A stretch of 64,000 nucleotides of DNA, from the NCBI RefSeq assembly GCF_051882455.1, contig NZ_JBJERV010000034.1, positions 1-64,000 of the forward strand, given 5' to 3'. The position numbers were made by a program, and so were the translations under genes. The notes beneath the pieces are model-generated. The model saw nothing but the letters and a program-made list of their open reading frames with translations, searched no databases and was not told where the DNA came from. This DNA is from Huintestinicola sp051882455 (GTDB taxonomy: Bacteria > Bacillota > Clostridia > Oscillospirales > Ruminococcaceae). Of this stretch, positions 8,185 through 17,959 are shown piece after piece (position 1 is the stretch's first letter; each line of letters begins with the position of its first letter).

Positions 8185-9138
8185 ATGGAAATTGACAAGA
8201 AGCTCATCTCTCTGCTGAAAAATGCCGCTGACGAAATAAGAAGATCAGTTATCGGCAAGGACCAGATAATCATAAAGATACTCATGACCGCCTGCGCAGG
8301 GGGACATATTCTCCTCGAGGATATCCCCGGAGTGGGCAAGACTACAATGGCGGTGGCTTTTTCAAAGGCTCTTAGCCTGAAATACAACCGTATGCAGTTC
8401 ACCTCGGACGTTATGCCTGCGGACGTGACGGGCTTTTATATGCCAAACCGCTCCACGGGCGAATTTGAGTGGAGACCGGGTGCGGTATTCTGCAATCTCT
8501 TTCTGGCAGACGAGATAAACCGAACCTCAAGCAAGACCCAGTCGGCGCTCCTTGAGGCTATGGAAGAGAGGTCTGTTACCGTTGACAGCGTTACAAGGTC
8601 CCTCCCCGACCCCTTTATCGTCCTTGCAACACAAAATCCCTGCGGCTCCGCAGGAACTCAGATGCTTCCCGAAAGCCAGCTTGACAGATTTATGATACGC
8701 CTTACTATGGGATATCCCGAGGAGGCGGACGAGGCGGCTATCTTAAAGGCGAAGTCTCAGAAAAGCAGTCTGCCCGAGGTAAATGCTGTAATGACTGCAG
8801 ATGACCTTATAAAGCTCAGAAACGCCGCTGACAGCGTTTTCGTCAGCGACGAGATATTCGACTACATCGCAAGGCTTTCGGCGGCAACGAGAAAGGACAG
8901 CCGCCTTGAGCTGGGTGTAAGCCCCAGAGGCTCTCTTGCGGCGGCGGCTATGGCAAAATCCGCCGCAATGTTCAGCGGCAGAAGCTATGTTATCCCCTCG
9001 GACGTGACCTATGTTTACGCCGATGTATGCGCCCACCGCGTTATCCCCGCAAGGGTGAAGGGCAGACTTCCGGGTGACGGGGAAGTGCGGCAGATACTTG
9101 AAAGCATCTGCGGCGGAGTTCCCGCTCCCAAGCTGTAA
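8185..9138 (+). CDS. MoxR-family AAA+ ATPase
   Basis: MoxR ATPases act as chaperones or activators, often with a DUF58 protein and a transglutaminase encoded alongside, as here. The 317-aa protein has Walker A GVGKTT (49-54), Walker B LFLADEINR, sensor 1 ATQNPCG and the C-terminal lid (SPRGSLAAAAMAKSAA). The start has only a weak Shine-Dalgarno (AAGG) 15 nt upstream. A TATAAT sits immediately before the ATG but has no matching -35. The DUF58 gene follows after 12 nt. The cluster probably assembles or modifies envelope proteins; the exact substrate is unknown. Confidence 0.9.
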   Translation: MEIDKKLISLLKNAADEIRRSVIGKDQIIIKILMTACAGGHILLEDIPGVGKTTMAVAFSKALSLKYNRMQFTSDVMPADVTGFYMPNRSTGEFEWRPGAVFCNLFLADEINRTSSKTQSALLEAMEERSVTVDSVTRSLPDPFIVLATQNPCGSAGTQMLPESQLDRFMIRLTMGYPEEADEAAILKAKSQKSSLPEVNAVMTADDLIKLRNAADSVFVSDEIFDYIARLSAATRKDSRLELGVSPRGSLAAAAMAKSAAMFSGRSYVIPSDVTYVYADVCAHRVIPARVKGRLPGDGEVRQILESICGGVPAPKL

Positions 9139-9150
9139 AGGGACTATGCT

Positions 9151-10176
9151 ATGACAAAACTTCTTTATATCCTTATTCTTATCGGCGGAGCGGCTTTTTA
9201 CCTGCTTTTCGCCGATACACTTTCCTTTGTGCTGCTGATATCGCTTATTATCCTGCCTGTGATACTGCTGGTGGAGCTTATCATCAGCTCCGCATTCCTC
9301 AGATGCTCGGAAAAAGCGAAAATGGTCACTGCCTTTCGGGGAGAACCCTGCGAGGCGGCGTTTCTCATATCAAATAACTCCGTTTTTCCGCTGCCAAACA
9401 CAAGACTTCGGATAAAAACAGTGTGCTATCCCGGCGGAGAGACCAGTTTTTCCACCGTAAACATCCCCCTTCCCGCCCTTCGGACGGAGACCGTTACCGT
9501 AACTCTCGGCTCGGAGCATTGCTGCAGGGCGGAAGTAACGGTGGAGAGCATTAAAATATATGACCTGCTGCGGCTGTTTTCCGCAAAGCGTTTCAGAAGG
9601 AAGCTTAAATGCACCGCGTATATCATTCCGAAGCTTAGAGAGCAGTATTCCGAGGAAGCAAAAGAGCTTTTAAGCCGTCCCCGCACAGAGTCTGCCGAGG
9701 ACGCGGAGACTGTGAGAGAACGGGGGAACGGCATTCCCGGAGATGTATGCGGCTTCAGGGAATTTCTCCCCGGAGACAGGCTGAGCCTTATGCACTACAA
9801 GCTCAGCGCAAGGTTTGACAAGGATATCGTGAAGATACTGAACGTAAGCGGCGCCACAAGATTTCTCCTTACCGCCGACCTCTCCTCCGACGAGCATGAC
9901 AAGCGTGACTGTGCTCTTGAGCGGCTCATGAGCGTGGCATATTATCTTGCTTTGCAAAAGGCAGAGGTATTTGCGGCTGTCCCCTCTCACATCGACCCCT
10001 TTTCCCACAGAGGTGAGGGGCTTGACATTCTGACGGGGGAAAATGGCTTTTCGGCTGTAAGGATAAAGGACGGCTCGGATTATTTTGCAGCCGCAAGGCT
10101 TTTCTGCGGCGAAAGCTTCCCTGCCGCAGAGGGTATAAGAGGATTTATAAATCAGGACCTGTCAGGTGAAAAATGA
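9151..10176 (+). CDS. DUF58 domain membrane protein
   Basis: A 341-aa protein with two N-terminal membrane helices (about 4-22 and 24-48), a beta-rich region, and then the DUF58 signature GDVCGFREFLPGDRLSLMHY (near residue 195) leading into a von-Willebrand-like fold. DUF58 proteins are usual partners of MoxR ATPases. The gene is between moxR (12 nt gap) and the transglutaminase gene, whose Shine-Dalgarno begins just after this stop codon. A shared operon function is likely. Confidence 0.88.
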   Translation: MTKLLYILILIGGAAFYLLFADTLSFVLLISLIILPVILLVELIISSAFLRCSEKAKMVTAFRGEPCEAAFLISNNSVFPLPNTRLRIKTVCYPGGETSFSTVNIPLPALRTETVTVTLGSEHCCRAEVTVESIKIYDLLRLFSAKRFRRKLKCTAYIIPKLREQYSEEAKELLSRPRTESAEDAETVRERGNGIPGDVCGFREFLPGDRLSLMHYKLSARFDKDIVKILNVSGATRFLLTADLSSDEHDKRDCALERLMSVAYYLALQKAEVFAAVPSHIDPFSHRGEGLDILTGENGFSAVRIKDGSDYFAAARLFCGESFPAAEGIRGFINQDLSGEK

Positions 10177-10198
10177 TATTGCCAAAGGAGGCGGAGCT

Positions 10199-12829
10199 TT
10201 GAAAAATAAAACAGAAAAAACGCTCCGTCCCGAAAGCGGAACATTCCCCATTACGATCTCTCCCGGAATGCACATGGGAGCAGGCAGGGTAAGAGGAATA
10301 TATCTTGTTATGCTGAGTCTTATCCCCCTGTGCGGTCTTATGGGCTCGGTATTCACATTCCTCACCGCCTGCGAGAGCAAGGGACAGTATGTTTTGTCAA
10401 AGGGCTTTGCGGCTGTGACTGTCCTCTGCTTTTACGGTGTGTTTGCCCTGCTTTTTGCTCTGAGGGAACGGTTCCCCAAGGTCTCCCGCGGCATTCTGGC
10501 TGTTTTAATAGGCGGTCTGGGCTTTTTTGCCGCCTGTAAATTCCGTTTTATCGTCAGGGGCTTTCAGTATATCATAAACGGCTTTATGGGCGCTGCTTTC
10601 AGCAAATATGAAGATACGCCCTATTTCTTTCTGTCGGATGTTTTTTATCTTGAAGGCAGATATTATCAGAATGAATACTGCGCCCGTCTGACGGCGGTGT
10701 GCGTTATCGGGATAATGGCATTTGCCGCCTGCAGCTTTATCATAAAGCCAAATGTGCTGATATTTGTCTGCACCACCTTTCCCCTGCCCGAGCTGTGCCT
10801 TTATTTCGGAATGGTACCCGAAGGCGCTTTCTTCGGGCTGCTGGCAGCAAGCTGGTGCGGTGCGGCGGCGGCGGATATCTCAAGGCTGGGGCTCTTTTCC
10901 GACAAGGGCGCCGAAAAGCTCTTCACCAAAATAAGCGCTCAGAGCAGCTTTGCGGCGGCTGTGGTAATGCTCATAAGCTTTATGGGCGCCTCTCTTTACG
11001 CGGACGCTGTTGATTTCAAGCGCCCCGACTCGGTAAAAGAGATACGAAACAGCGTTGTGCTTTATATGCGGGACTTTTCCTGGGACAAGTTCTGCCGCGA
11101 TGTTAAAGAGACCGTATTTCCCGAGGACAAGGGCAAGCTGACCCATGACGGAAAGCTGGGCAACACCGAAAGCGTTGAATTTTCGGGAAGGAATATGCTG
11201 GAGGTAACTCTCCCCTCCGACTGCGGCGGACTTTATCTCAAAGGCTTTACGGGGGTAAACTACACAGGCTCAAGATGGGAAAAGGGAAATGAGCTTCCCA
11301 GGCTTCAGACAAATCTCACATCTCCCGAATTTTTCAGCGCAAGGGTGCTCAAACGGATAGATGATTTCTCCGCTCTCAGGTCAAAAAACGTTATTATCCG
11401 AAACACAGGCATAAGCGCAGGTGTGAAATATTATCCCGTTAATGCGGCAGGACTTCTGGAAACAGACGGCGTAAGGCGGCGGTACGGAGTCTACTTCCCG
11501 CAAGGTGACTGGCGGAGCGTTGTCTTATCGCGTGCAGGCGACACTGCTCTTGATGAAGATATGGCGGCGGACGAGCTTGCAATGCGGGAGTATGCATACA
11601 AATACTGCCTTGACGTTCCCGTAACATTCACCGCTCATGAGGAATTTTTCAAAGACTTCGAGGGCGGCTCCTCGGCGGAGATACTGAGCTTTATCCGCAA
11701 AGGGCTTGCGGACAGATGCGAATATGTTCTGGAATCGGGCAGAAAGCCCTTCGGAGCGGATTTTGCCCAGTGGTTCCTTACGGATAACAAAAAGGGCAGC
11801 TGTACCCATTTTGCTTCGGCGGCAGTCCTGCTGTGCAGGACCATGGGTATCCCTGCAAGATACTGCGAGGGCTTTGTTATCAAGGAGGAGGATATAAAAA
11901 GCTTCCCCGCAGCCGATGGCTACACCACCGTAAGCGTTCCCGACAGCAGAGCGCACGCCTGGGCTGAGGTGTATATCGACGGCTACGGCTGGCTCTCCTT
12001 TGAGGCGACCCCCGGCTACGGCAATATGGTGCTTGAGCTTGACGGCACTGAGGACAGCTTTGAGGACGCTCCCGTTTCGGAAATAACCTCCGTTTCCACC
12101 GAGGCTCCCATATTTACGGAGAATCCCGCCGTAACAACGGGTGAAGGCAATATTGAAACGGAGATCACCGTTACCGAAATGGAGATTGTGACCACTGTAA
12201 CTATGTCCGCAGCGAATGAAGAGTCCGGGCTTACCGACAGACCCGAAGCAACACGGAATGATGACGTGACAGAGAACGCATACGGCAGCGCAGAGGGAGT
12301 CGGCACATCGGTCTCCTATGTGAATAACGGTTATTCTGACGGGGCAATGGGAAGCAGTGAAATATCCGATATTCCGGAAACCGAGGAAAGCGGCTCTGCC
12401 GAGCTTGCGCCGAGGAAGGAAGTTCCCATGGCACTTACGGGAACAATAACGTTCATTCTTTCGGCGGCGGCTGTTGCGGCGATAATGCTGTTATCAAGAA
12501 AGCTTGTGTTCACAGCAAGGCGCAGACGGCTTAAAGAGTCTCCCGACAAGGCGGCGGCTCATATGTACAGAATGCTGCTTGCCCTTTCGGGGGAGGAAAA
12601 TATCCCCGAGGAGCTGGCAGAACGGCTCAAAGCCCGCGAGGTCCCCGCGGAGCTTACGGAAACGGTGGTAAATGCCGCTATGAAGGCACGTTTCGGCGGC
12701 GGTATCCATATTTCCGAAGCAGAAAAAGCATACAACGCTCTACAGTCGGCTATGGATATCTTAAATAAGGACAAGAACGCCTTTACTGCCGCTTTGCTGT
12801 GGATCACGGCGAGGGACAGATATATCTGA
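10199..12829 (+). CDS. Transglutaminase-like membrane protein
   Basis: The third member of the MoxR-DUF58 cluster. An in-frame GTG exists at 10166, but AAAGGAGG lies 8 nt before TTG 10199, so a TTG start (876 aa) is preferred. About six membrane spans lie in the first 280 residues. An extracellular region follows, with a transglutaminase-like triad: C535 (KGSCTHFA), H586 (AHAWAEVY) and an acidic third residue E602 (SFEATPGYG) where many relatives have Asp. A low-complexity Thr/Glu/Ser/Val stretch of about 120 residues precedes a last membrane helix (TFILSAAAVAAIMLL) and a cytoplasmic tail. It resembles TgpA-type proteins that cross-link or process surface proteins. Substrates are unknown. Confidence 0.88.
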   Translation: MKNKTEKTLRPESGTFPITISPGMHMGAGRVRGIYLVMLSLIPLCGLMGSVFTFLTACESKGQYVLSKGFAAVTVLCFYGVFALLFALRERFPKVSRGILAVLIGGLGFFAACKFRFIVRGFQYIINGFMGAAFSKYEDTPYFFLSDVFYLEGRYYQNEYCARLTAVCVIGIMAFAACSFIIKPNVLIFVCTTFPLPELCLYFGMVPEGAFFGLLAASWCGAAAADISRLGLFSDKGAEKLFTKISAQSSFAAAVVMLISFMGASLYADAVDFKRPDSVKEIRNSVVLYMRDFSWDKFCRDVKETVFPEDKGKLTHDGKLGNTESVEFSGRNMLEVTLPSDCGGLYLKGFTGVNYTGSRWEKGNELPRLQTNLTSPEFFSARVLKRIDDFSALRSKNVIIRNTGISAGVKYYPVNAAGLLETDGVRRRYGVYFPQGDWRSVVLSRAGDTALDEDMAADELAMREYAYKYCLDVPVTFTAHEEFFKDFEGGSSAEILSFIRKGLADRCEYVLESGRKPFGADFAQWFLTDNKKGSCTHFASAAVLLCRTMGIPARYCEGFVIKEEDIKSFPAADGYTTVSVPDSRAHAWAEVYIDGYGWLSFEATPGYGNMVLELDGTEDSFEDAPVSEITSVSTEAPIFTENPAVTTGEGNIETEITVTEMEIVTTVTMSAANEESGLTDRPEATRNDDVTENAYGSAEGVGTSVSYVNNGYSDGAMGSSEISDIPETEESGSAELAPRKEVPMALTGTITFILSAAAVAAIMLLSRKLVFTARRRRLKESPDKAAAHMYRMLLALSGEENIPEELAERLKAREVPAELTETVVNAAMKARFGGGIHISEAEKAYNALQSAMDILNKDKNAFTAALLWITARDRYI

Positions 12830-12842
12830 GCCGAAGGGAGGA

Positions 12843-13703
12843 ATGTTTCTGGAACGGATATTTGAGCTTATCTGTGATGATGACGGGATCACCCTTGAAA
12901 AGCTCCTGCGGATAAACGGTATCTCGCGGCGCACCCTTGTTATGCTCAAGCGCACGCCCATGGGCATTACCCGAAACGGGGAGCTTTGCAGGTCGGTGGA
13001 TATCCTGCAAAGGGGCGACAGAGTGATACTGCACATTCCCGAAAAAGAGGGCTGCCGCCTTGAGCCTAACACCGTCATAAGCGTTCCCGCCGTGTATGAG
13101 GACATGGATATCATCGTTTACGACAAGCCTCGGGGGATGCCCGTTCATCAGTCCCCCGGGCATTACGGCGACTCCCTGGCAAACGTATTTGCCGCAAAAT
13201 TTCCCCACACTCCCTTCCGTGCGGTGAACAGGCTCGACAAGGACACCTCGGGTCTGTGCCTTGCGGCAAAAAGCAGGATAGGAGCGAATATTTCACGCGA
13301 GAATATATCAAAGGTATACTACGCGGTCTGCTGCGGCAGTATCACCGCTCCTATGCGGATAGACGCGCCCATCGGAAGAGAGGACGGCTCTGCGCTGAAG
13401 CGGACTGTGCGCAGCGACGGCAAACGGGCTGTCACAAATGTATATCCCCTTTCGGGAAACCGCCGCTACACCCTGCTAAAAATAATCCTTGAAACGGGGC
13501 GGACTCATCAGATACGGGTGCATATGAGCCAAAGCGGCTTTCCTTTAGCGGGCGACAGCCTTTACGGCGGCGATATGTCGGATATTTCGGGTCAGGCGCT
13601 CCACTGCGGTGAAATGCGTTTTGTCCACCCTGTGAGCGGCAGAGAGCTTTGTCTCTCTTCGCCATTGCCCGAGGATATGTTAAGCATTGTAAACAGCTTA
13701 TAA
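12843..13703 (+). CDS. RluA-family pseudouridine synthase
   Basis: A 286-aa enzyme that isomerises uridine in RNA. It has an N-terminal S4-like segment (TLEKLLRINGISRRTLVML), IVYDKPRGMPVHQSPGH, the catalytic motif NRLDKDTSGL with its Asp, and GRTHQIRVHMSQSGFPLAGD. GGAGG is only 2 nt before ATG 12843, so initiation two codons later at CTG 12849 is also possible. It probably belongs to the transcript of the transglutaminase cluster (13 nt gap). Whether rRNA or tRNA is the target cannot be told from sequence. Confidence 0.93.
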   Translation: MFLERIFELICDDDGITLEKLLRINGISRRTLVMLKRTPMGITRNGELCRSVDILQRGDRVILHIPEKEGCRLEPNTVISVPAVYEDMDIIVYDKPRGMPVHQSPGHYGDSLANVFAAKFPHTPFRAVNRLDKDTSGLCLAAKSRIGANISRENISKVYYAVCCGSITAPMRIDAPIGREDGSALKRTVRSDGKRAVTNVYPLSGNRRYTLLKIILETGRTHQIRVHMSQSGFPLAGDSLYGGDMSDISGQALHCGEMRFVHPVSGRELCLSSPLPEDMLSIVNSL

Positions 13704-13771
13704 ATTTTGTACGGCATATACAATATTTATATGTATAAATTAACATTTTTGGAGAAATTATTAAGTCAGTA

Positions 13772-13800
13772 TTGTAAAAATTCCTGCAACGTGATATAAT
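13772..13800 (+). promoter_or_regulatory. Promoter of the chemoreceptor gene
   Basis: TTGTAA (13772-13777), 17-nt spacer, TATAAT (13795-13800) with an extended TG motif. Confidence 0.75.
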
Positions 13801-13845
13801 TATTTTAATCAAAATCATAACTTTTCTAAAGAGGACTGAAATGAA

Positions 13846-15825
13846 ATGAAAATGAGATCTATAAAAAAGCACATCATCATCGTTACGCTGATGATAGTTA
13901 TGATACCCCTTGTGATACTTGGAATTTTCTGCTGTACTTCAAACCAGTACTCTGCCACGAACCTTGCCACAGGCAGCGTTGAGCAGTCGGCATATCTTGC
14001 CGCACAGCGTGTGCAGTGGGAGCTGGACAGCTTCATTATCGTTACAGAGGAAACAGGCTGCAATGTTGAGCTTGCAAATGCAAATACCTCCGACAAGCGC
14101 AAGCAGGAAATAGTCGATATGAAGGTGCTCCAGTACGGTATGGACAGAGGCTGCGCCATCAACAAGGACGGCATCGGCACCAACGGCATCGACTACAGCG
14201 ACAGAGAATATTTCAAAAACGCTATGAACGGCAAGACCACCGTTACCGAGCCTATGCTTGCAAAGTCCACGGGCAAGATGGCTATTATCATCGCTGCTCC
14301 CATCTGGGACAACGGCGTTGCGGGAAAAAAGGCTGTGGGCTGCGTTTACTTCGTTCCCCATGAGGAATTTCTCAATGATATCGTAAGAGATCTGAAGGTC
14401 AGCGAAAACAGCACTGCATATGTCCTGGGAAAAGACGGCACAGTTATTGCCGATATTGACACCGAGGTGGTGGTCGCTCAGCAGAACCTTATCGCTATGG
14501 CTGAGGAGTATCCCGAATATGCGGAGCTTGCCGCTGTTCAGAAGAAGATGATCGCAGGAGAACAGGGTGCCGAGACCGTAAAAATGAACGGATTTTCAGC
14601 CATCGTGGGATATGCTCCCATAGGCGAGTCCGACGGCTGGTCTATAGGCATCTGCGCTCCCTCTATGGACTTTATCAGAGACGCTGTTATCTGTATGGGC
14701 ATTGCTATATTTTTAGTTGTGGTCGCAGCTGTTATTTCCGCCATCAACTCCGCAAATATGGGCAAGAAGATAGGCGATCCCATTGCCCTCTGCACAGACA
14801 GACTGAAGCTTCTTTCCGAGGGCGATCTTTCAAGCCCCGTACCCGTGATCGATACTGCCGATGAGACCAAAGTCCTTGCAGACGCTACAGAGCGGCTCGT
14901 AGGCGATATGAACAGCATTATCGGCGATATCGGCAGAATGCTGGGTTCAATGGCAAACGGCGATTTTAATGTAAGCTCCACCTGCGGCGACGGCGTTTAC
15001 AAGGGCGATTTCCACGTGCTTATCGAGTCCGTAAGCGAGATAAACCGTAAGCTCAGCCATACACTTTCTCAGATAAACACCTCCGCAGATCAGGTATCAA
15101 ACGGCTCGGATCAGGTTTCGGGCGGCGCTCAGAGCCTTTCTCAGGGCGCAACGGAGCAGGCTTCCTCCATCGAAGAGCTTACCTCCACCATTCATACCAT
15201 ATCCGACAAGGTTTCGGACACCACCGACCACTGCATCAACGGTAAACGTCTCACAGAGGAGTCGGCAGAGTACATAGACGAGGCTTCCCAGTGCATGGGC
15301 AGACTCACCGAGGCTATGAGAGACATCTCCGAGGCTTCAAACGAGATAAGCAGGATAATCAAGGCTATCGAGGATATTGCGTTCCAGACAAATATCCTGG
15401 CGCTCAATGCAGCAGTTGAGGCGGCAAGAGCAGGCGACGCAGGCAAGGGCTTTGCCGTTGTTGCGGACGAGGTAAGGAACCTTGCCTCCAAATCCTCAGA
15501 CGCCGCACAGGAGACCACTGTTCTTATCGAACGTGCTATAAGTGCCGTTGAAAACGGAACGGGCATCACCGAGCAGACCGCAAGAGCGGTTTCCGATGTG
15601 GCACAGCGCTCCGAAGCAGTTAAAAACATAGTGGCAGAGATAGCCGAAGCAAGCACCGTTCAGGCAAATATGATCGCTCAGGTCACTCAGGGCATGGAGC
15701 AGATCTCGGGCGTTGTACAGACAAACTCCGCTACTGCCGAACAAAGCGCTGCCGCTTCCGAAGAGCTTTCGGGTCAGGCACTTATCCTCAAGAAGCTGGT
15801 GAGCGGCTTTAAGCTCAGAAAATAA
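13846..15825 (+). CDS. Methyl-accepting chemotaxis protein
   Basis: A 659-aa transmembrane chemoreceptor. It has a first membrane helix (about 8-27) and an extracellular sensor of about 250 residues with a dCache-like pattern (GIDYSDREYFKNAMNGK, VYFVPHEEF, VVGYAPIGESDGWSI). A second helix (about 280-303) is followed by HAMP and the cytoplasmic coiled-coil domain with the conserved hairpin tip NILALNAAVEAARAGDAGKG. The ligand cannot be predicted. No che or flagellar genes lie in the window, so it is an orphan receptor acting on a remote chemotaxis array. It has its own promoter and a strong terminator. Confidence 0.95.
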   Translation: MKMRSIKKHIIIVTLMIVMIPLVILGIFCCTSNQYSATNLATGSVEQSAYLAAQRVQWELDSFIIVTEETGCNVELANANTSDKRKQEIVDMKVLQYGMDRGCAINKDGIGTNGIDYSDREYFKNAMNGKTTVTEPMLAKSTGKMAIIIAAPIWDNGVAGKKAVGCVYFVPHEEFLNDIVRDLKVSENSTAYVLGKDGTVIADIDTEVVVAQQNLIAMAEEYPEYAELAAVQKKMIAGEQGAETVKMNGFSAIVGYAPIGESDGWSIGICAPSMDFIRDAVICMGIAIFLVVVAAVISAINSANMGKKIGDPIALCTDRLKLLSEGDLSSPVPVIDTADETKVLADATERLVGDMNSIIGDIGRMLGSMANGDFNVSSTCGDGVYKGDFHVLIESVSEINRKLSHTLSQINTSADQVSNGSDQVSGGAQSLSQGATEQASSIEELTSTIHTISDKVSDTTDHCINGKRLTEESAEYIDEASQCMGRLTEAMRDISEASNEISRIIKAIEDIAFQTNILALNAAVEAARAGDAGKGFAVVADEVRNLASKSSDAAQETTVLIERAISAVENGTGITEQTARAVSDVAQRSEAVKNIVAEIAEASTVQANMIAQVTQGMEQISGVVQTNSATAEQSAAASEELSGQALILKKLVSGFKLRK

Positions 15826-15833
15826 AATGATAT

Positions 15834-15869
15834 CAAAAAATCCCGCAGGGCGCTCCCTGCGGGATTTTT
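15834..15869. terminator. Bidirectional terminator between MCP and rubrerythrin
   Basis: A perfect 10-bp stem TCCCGCAGGG / CCCTGCGGGA with a CGCT loop (15841-15864), A-rich on the left and T-rich on the right. It works for both converging genes. Confidence 0.92.
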
Positions 15870-15912
15870 GTGTATATAATACTAAATATAAAAATTAGTA
15901 TTAGCATAACGA

Positions 15913-16452
15913 TCAATAATTATCGCAGCTTACCTCAAAGTAGCTCTGAGGGTGATTGCATACGGGACATACCTCGGGAGCCTTTGTGCCCACAACGATA
16001 TGACCGCAGTTGCGGCATTCCCATACCTTGACCTCGCTCTTTTCAAAAACAGCGGCGGTCTCAACATTTTTCAGCAGAGCACGGTAACGCTCCTCGTGGC
16101 GCTTCTCGATCTCGCCTACCATACGGAACTTCTTTGCAAGCTCGGGGAAGCCCTCCTCCTCGGCAGTCTTTGCAAAGCCCTCGTACATATCGGTCCATTC
16201 GTAATTCTCGCCGTCAGCTGCAGCTGCAAGGTTGTCGGCAGTGCTGCCGATGCCCTGAAGCTCCTTGAACCACATTTTTGCGTGCTCCTTCTCGTTGTCG
16301 GCAGTCTTGAGGAAGATAGCAGCTATCTGCTCAAAGCCCTCCTTCTTTGCCACGGAGGAGAAATATGTATACTTGTTTCTTGCCTGAGACTCGCCTGCGA
16401 ATGCTGCCTCAAGATTTTTTTCGGTCTGTGTTCCTGCGTATTTTGAAGCCAT
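15913..16452 (-). CDS. rbr: Rubrerythrin
   Basis: Non-haem iron peroxidase that reduces hydrogen peroxide in anaerobes. The 179-aa protein has an N-terminal ferritin-like four-helix bundle with the diiron ligands (FAGESQARNKYTYF, DNEKEHAKM, EIEKRHEERY). A C-terminal rubredoxin-type iron site CRNCG...CPVCN follows. The start is ATG 16452 (MASKYAG), with AAAGGA 11 nt upstream. The upstream ATG at 16464 overlaps that Shine-Dalgarno and is unlikely. It has a strong promoter of its own and ends at the shared terminator. Confidence 0.96.
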   Translation of the reverse strand: MASKYAGTQTEKNLEAAFAGESQARNKYTYFSSVAKKEGFEQIAAIFLKTADNEKEHAKMWFKELQGIGSTADNLAAAADGENYEWTDMYEGFAKTAEEEGFPELAKKFRMVGEIEKRHEERYRALLKNVETAAVFEKSEVKVWECRNCGHIVVGTKAPEVCPVCNHPQSYFEVSCDNY

Positions 16453-16515
16453 ATTTATGACCATCCTTTCCTTTGGAAGATACGCTTGTTGCGTTCTGCC
16501 ATATTTATATGTTAT

Positions 16516-16544
16516 ATTATATATTATTTTGTTGAAAATGTCAA
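16516..16544 (-). promoter_or_regulatory. Promoter of rubrerythrin
   Basis: Minus-strand TTGACA (16539-16544), 17-nt spacer, TATAAT (16516-16521), both perfect. The -35 is only 10 nt from the U-run of the preceding operon's terminator. No PerR-like operator is obvious. Confidence 0.88.
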
Positions 16545-16553
16545 TAGATTTGT

Positions 16554-16587
16554 CAAAAAAACTCCGCCCGTTTTTGAACGAGCGGAG
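16554..16587 (-). terminator. Terminator of the ABC exporter operon
   Basis: On the minus strand CTCCGC-T-CGTT and AACG-G-GCGGAG form a stem followed by seven T residues. It lies about 110 nt beyond the permease stop. Confidence 0.85.
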
Positions 16588-16696
16588 CCGGGAAAGGGTA
16601 TGAGTGATTTGGCAGAGATGCATATTTGTATCGTTACCGAGCCGTTTGCTGTCGTCCGAAGAAATTATAGAACGAGCGGCTGCAGGCTCAGCCTGC

Positions 16697-17959
16697 TTAT
16701 TCGTATCTGAGCGCCTCGATGGGGTCGAGCTTAGCCGCACGGTTCGCGGGGTAATATCCGAAGAACACGCCTATCGCCATTGAGAAGCCCACTGCCAGGA
16801 CTATGGAGCCGATAGTGGGAGAAGCCATGGTTCCCACAATAAGTCCTGCGATGTTTCCGAGCAGTATTCCGAAAAGTATTCCTATCACGCCGCCTATGAG
16901 ACAGATGATGATGGACTCAATGATAAACTGCATTCTGATAGCGGAGTTGGGCGCGCCCATAGCCTTTCTTACGCCTATCTCCCTTGTTCTCTCCGTTACC
17001 GATACCAGCATTATGTTCATAACGCCGATACCGCCTACCAGAAGGGATATTCCCGCGATAACGGAGATCGCGAGCTGGAGCATTCCCATCACCTGTCCTA
17101 TCATATCCATCTGTGACTGGGCTGTCATATACATTATCTCGATGGAGTCGTTGTCACGGTAATAGCTGTTGTTAAGGTAATTTGTTACCTCAGTGCAGAA
17201 GCTGTCCGCGTCAACGCCTGTTTTGGTATTGATATAGAAGTAGTAGAAGGTGTCGTCATTTACGCCCTGAAAACGGTTGAAGGTGGTGTAGGGCATATAT
17301 ATCTCGCCGTTCCAGTCTTCGCCCATCATATTGACCATTGCGGACATAATTCCCGAAAGCTGATACTGATATACGCCTACGATGGTAAGGTCTATCATAC
17401 TGCCGTAGTTGGTCGTGACAGAAATTGTCTTGCCTATGGCGCCTCTTTCCGAGCCGAACAGCTTCCTTGCCTGCTTGTCGGAGATAACACAGGTGCTGCG
17501 GAACTGATCGCAGTCCTTTGCGGAAATGTAGCGGCCTGCGATGACCTTTGTCATACTCTGTTTGATGTATCCGGGGTTTACGCCGTAAAGGGTGATATCA
17601 TATTCCTTGCGGCGGATATTCATTTTGCCCGAGGTGTTGTCCGAGTTTAATGCCACAGCGTCGATATCGTCCGCAAATCTCTGCTCAACGTCCGATATCA
17701 TCTCAGCAGTGATGAAGTCCTCTATCATAATGTAGTCGCGCTGAGCGTCGTCCCTCATATTCAGCTGAAAGGCTACCAGATTGGCGCCGCCCTGGGAATT
17801 GAAGATATCAAGCACGCTGTTTTCCATAATGCTTCCAAGGGTGCTTATGGCGATGACCGAGCCGATACCGATGATTATTCCCAGCATCGTGAGAAATGCA
17901 CGCATTTTGTTGGAGCGCAGTCCCGAGAATGCCAGAGCGATATTTTCAAGAAAGCCCAT
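16697..17959 (-). CDS. ABC transporter permease, MacB/FtsX type
   Basis: A 420-aa protein with one N-terminal membrane helix (about 15-40), a large extracytoplasmic MacB periplasmic-core-like domain, and three C-terminal helices holding the FtsX signature (GIGVMNIMLVSVTERTREIG, RKAMGA). It is the membrane part of a tripartite MacAB-like exporter with the ATPase and adaptor encoded upstream. Its ATG overlaps the ATPase stop (TAATG). Such systems in Firmicutes export antimicrobial peptides or lipids. The substrate here is not predictable. Confidence 0.92.
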   Translation of the reverse strand: MGFLENIALAFSGLRSNKMRAFLTMLGIIIGIGSVIAISTLGSIMENSVLDIFNSQGGANLVAFQLNMRDDAQRDYIMIEDFITAEMISDVEQRFADDIDAVALNSDNTSGKMNIRRKEYDITLYGVNPGYIKQSMTKVIAGRYISAKDCDQFRSTCVISDKQARKLFGSERGAIGKTISVTTNYGSMIDLTIVGVYQYQLSGIMSAMVNMMGEDWNGEIYMPYTTFNRFQGVNDDTFYYFYINTKTGVDADSFCTEVTNYLNNSYYRDNDSIEIMYMTAQSQMDMIGQVMGMLQLAISVIAGISLLVGGIGVMNIMLVSVTERTREIGVRKAMGAPNSAIRMQFIIESIIICLIGGVIGILFGILLGNIAGLIVGTMASPTIGSIVLAVGFSMAIGVFFGYYPANRAAKLDPIEALRYE

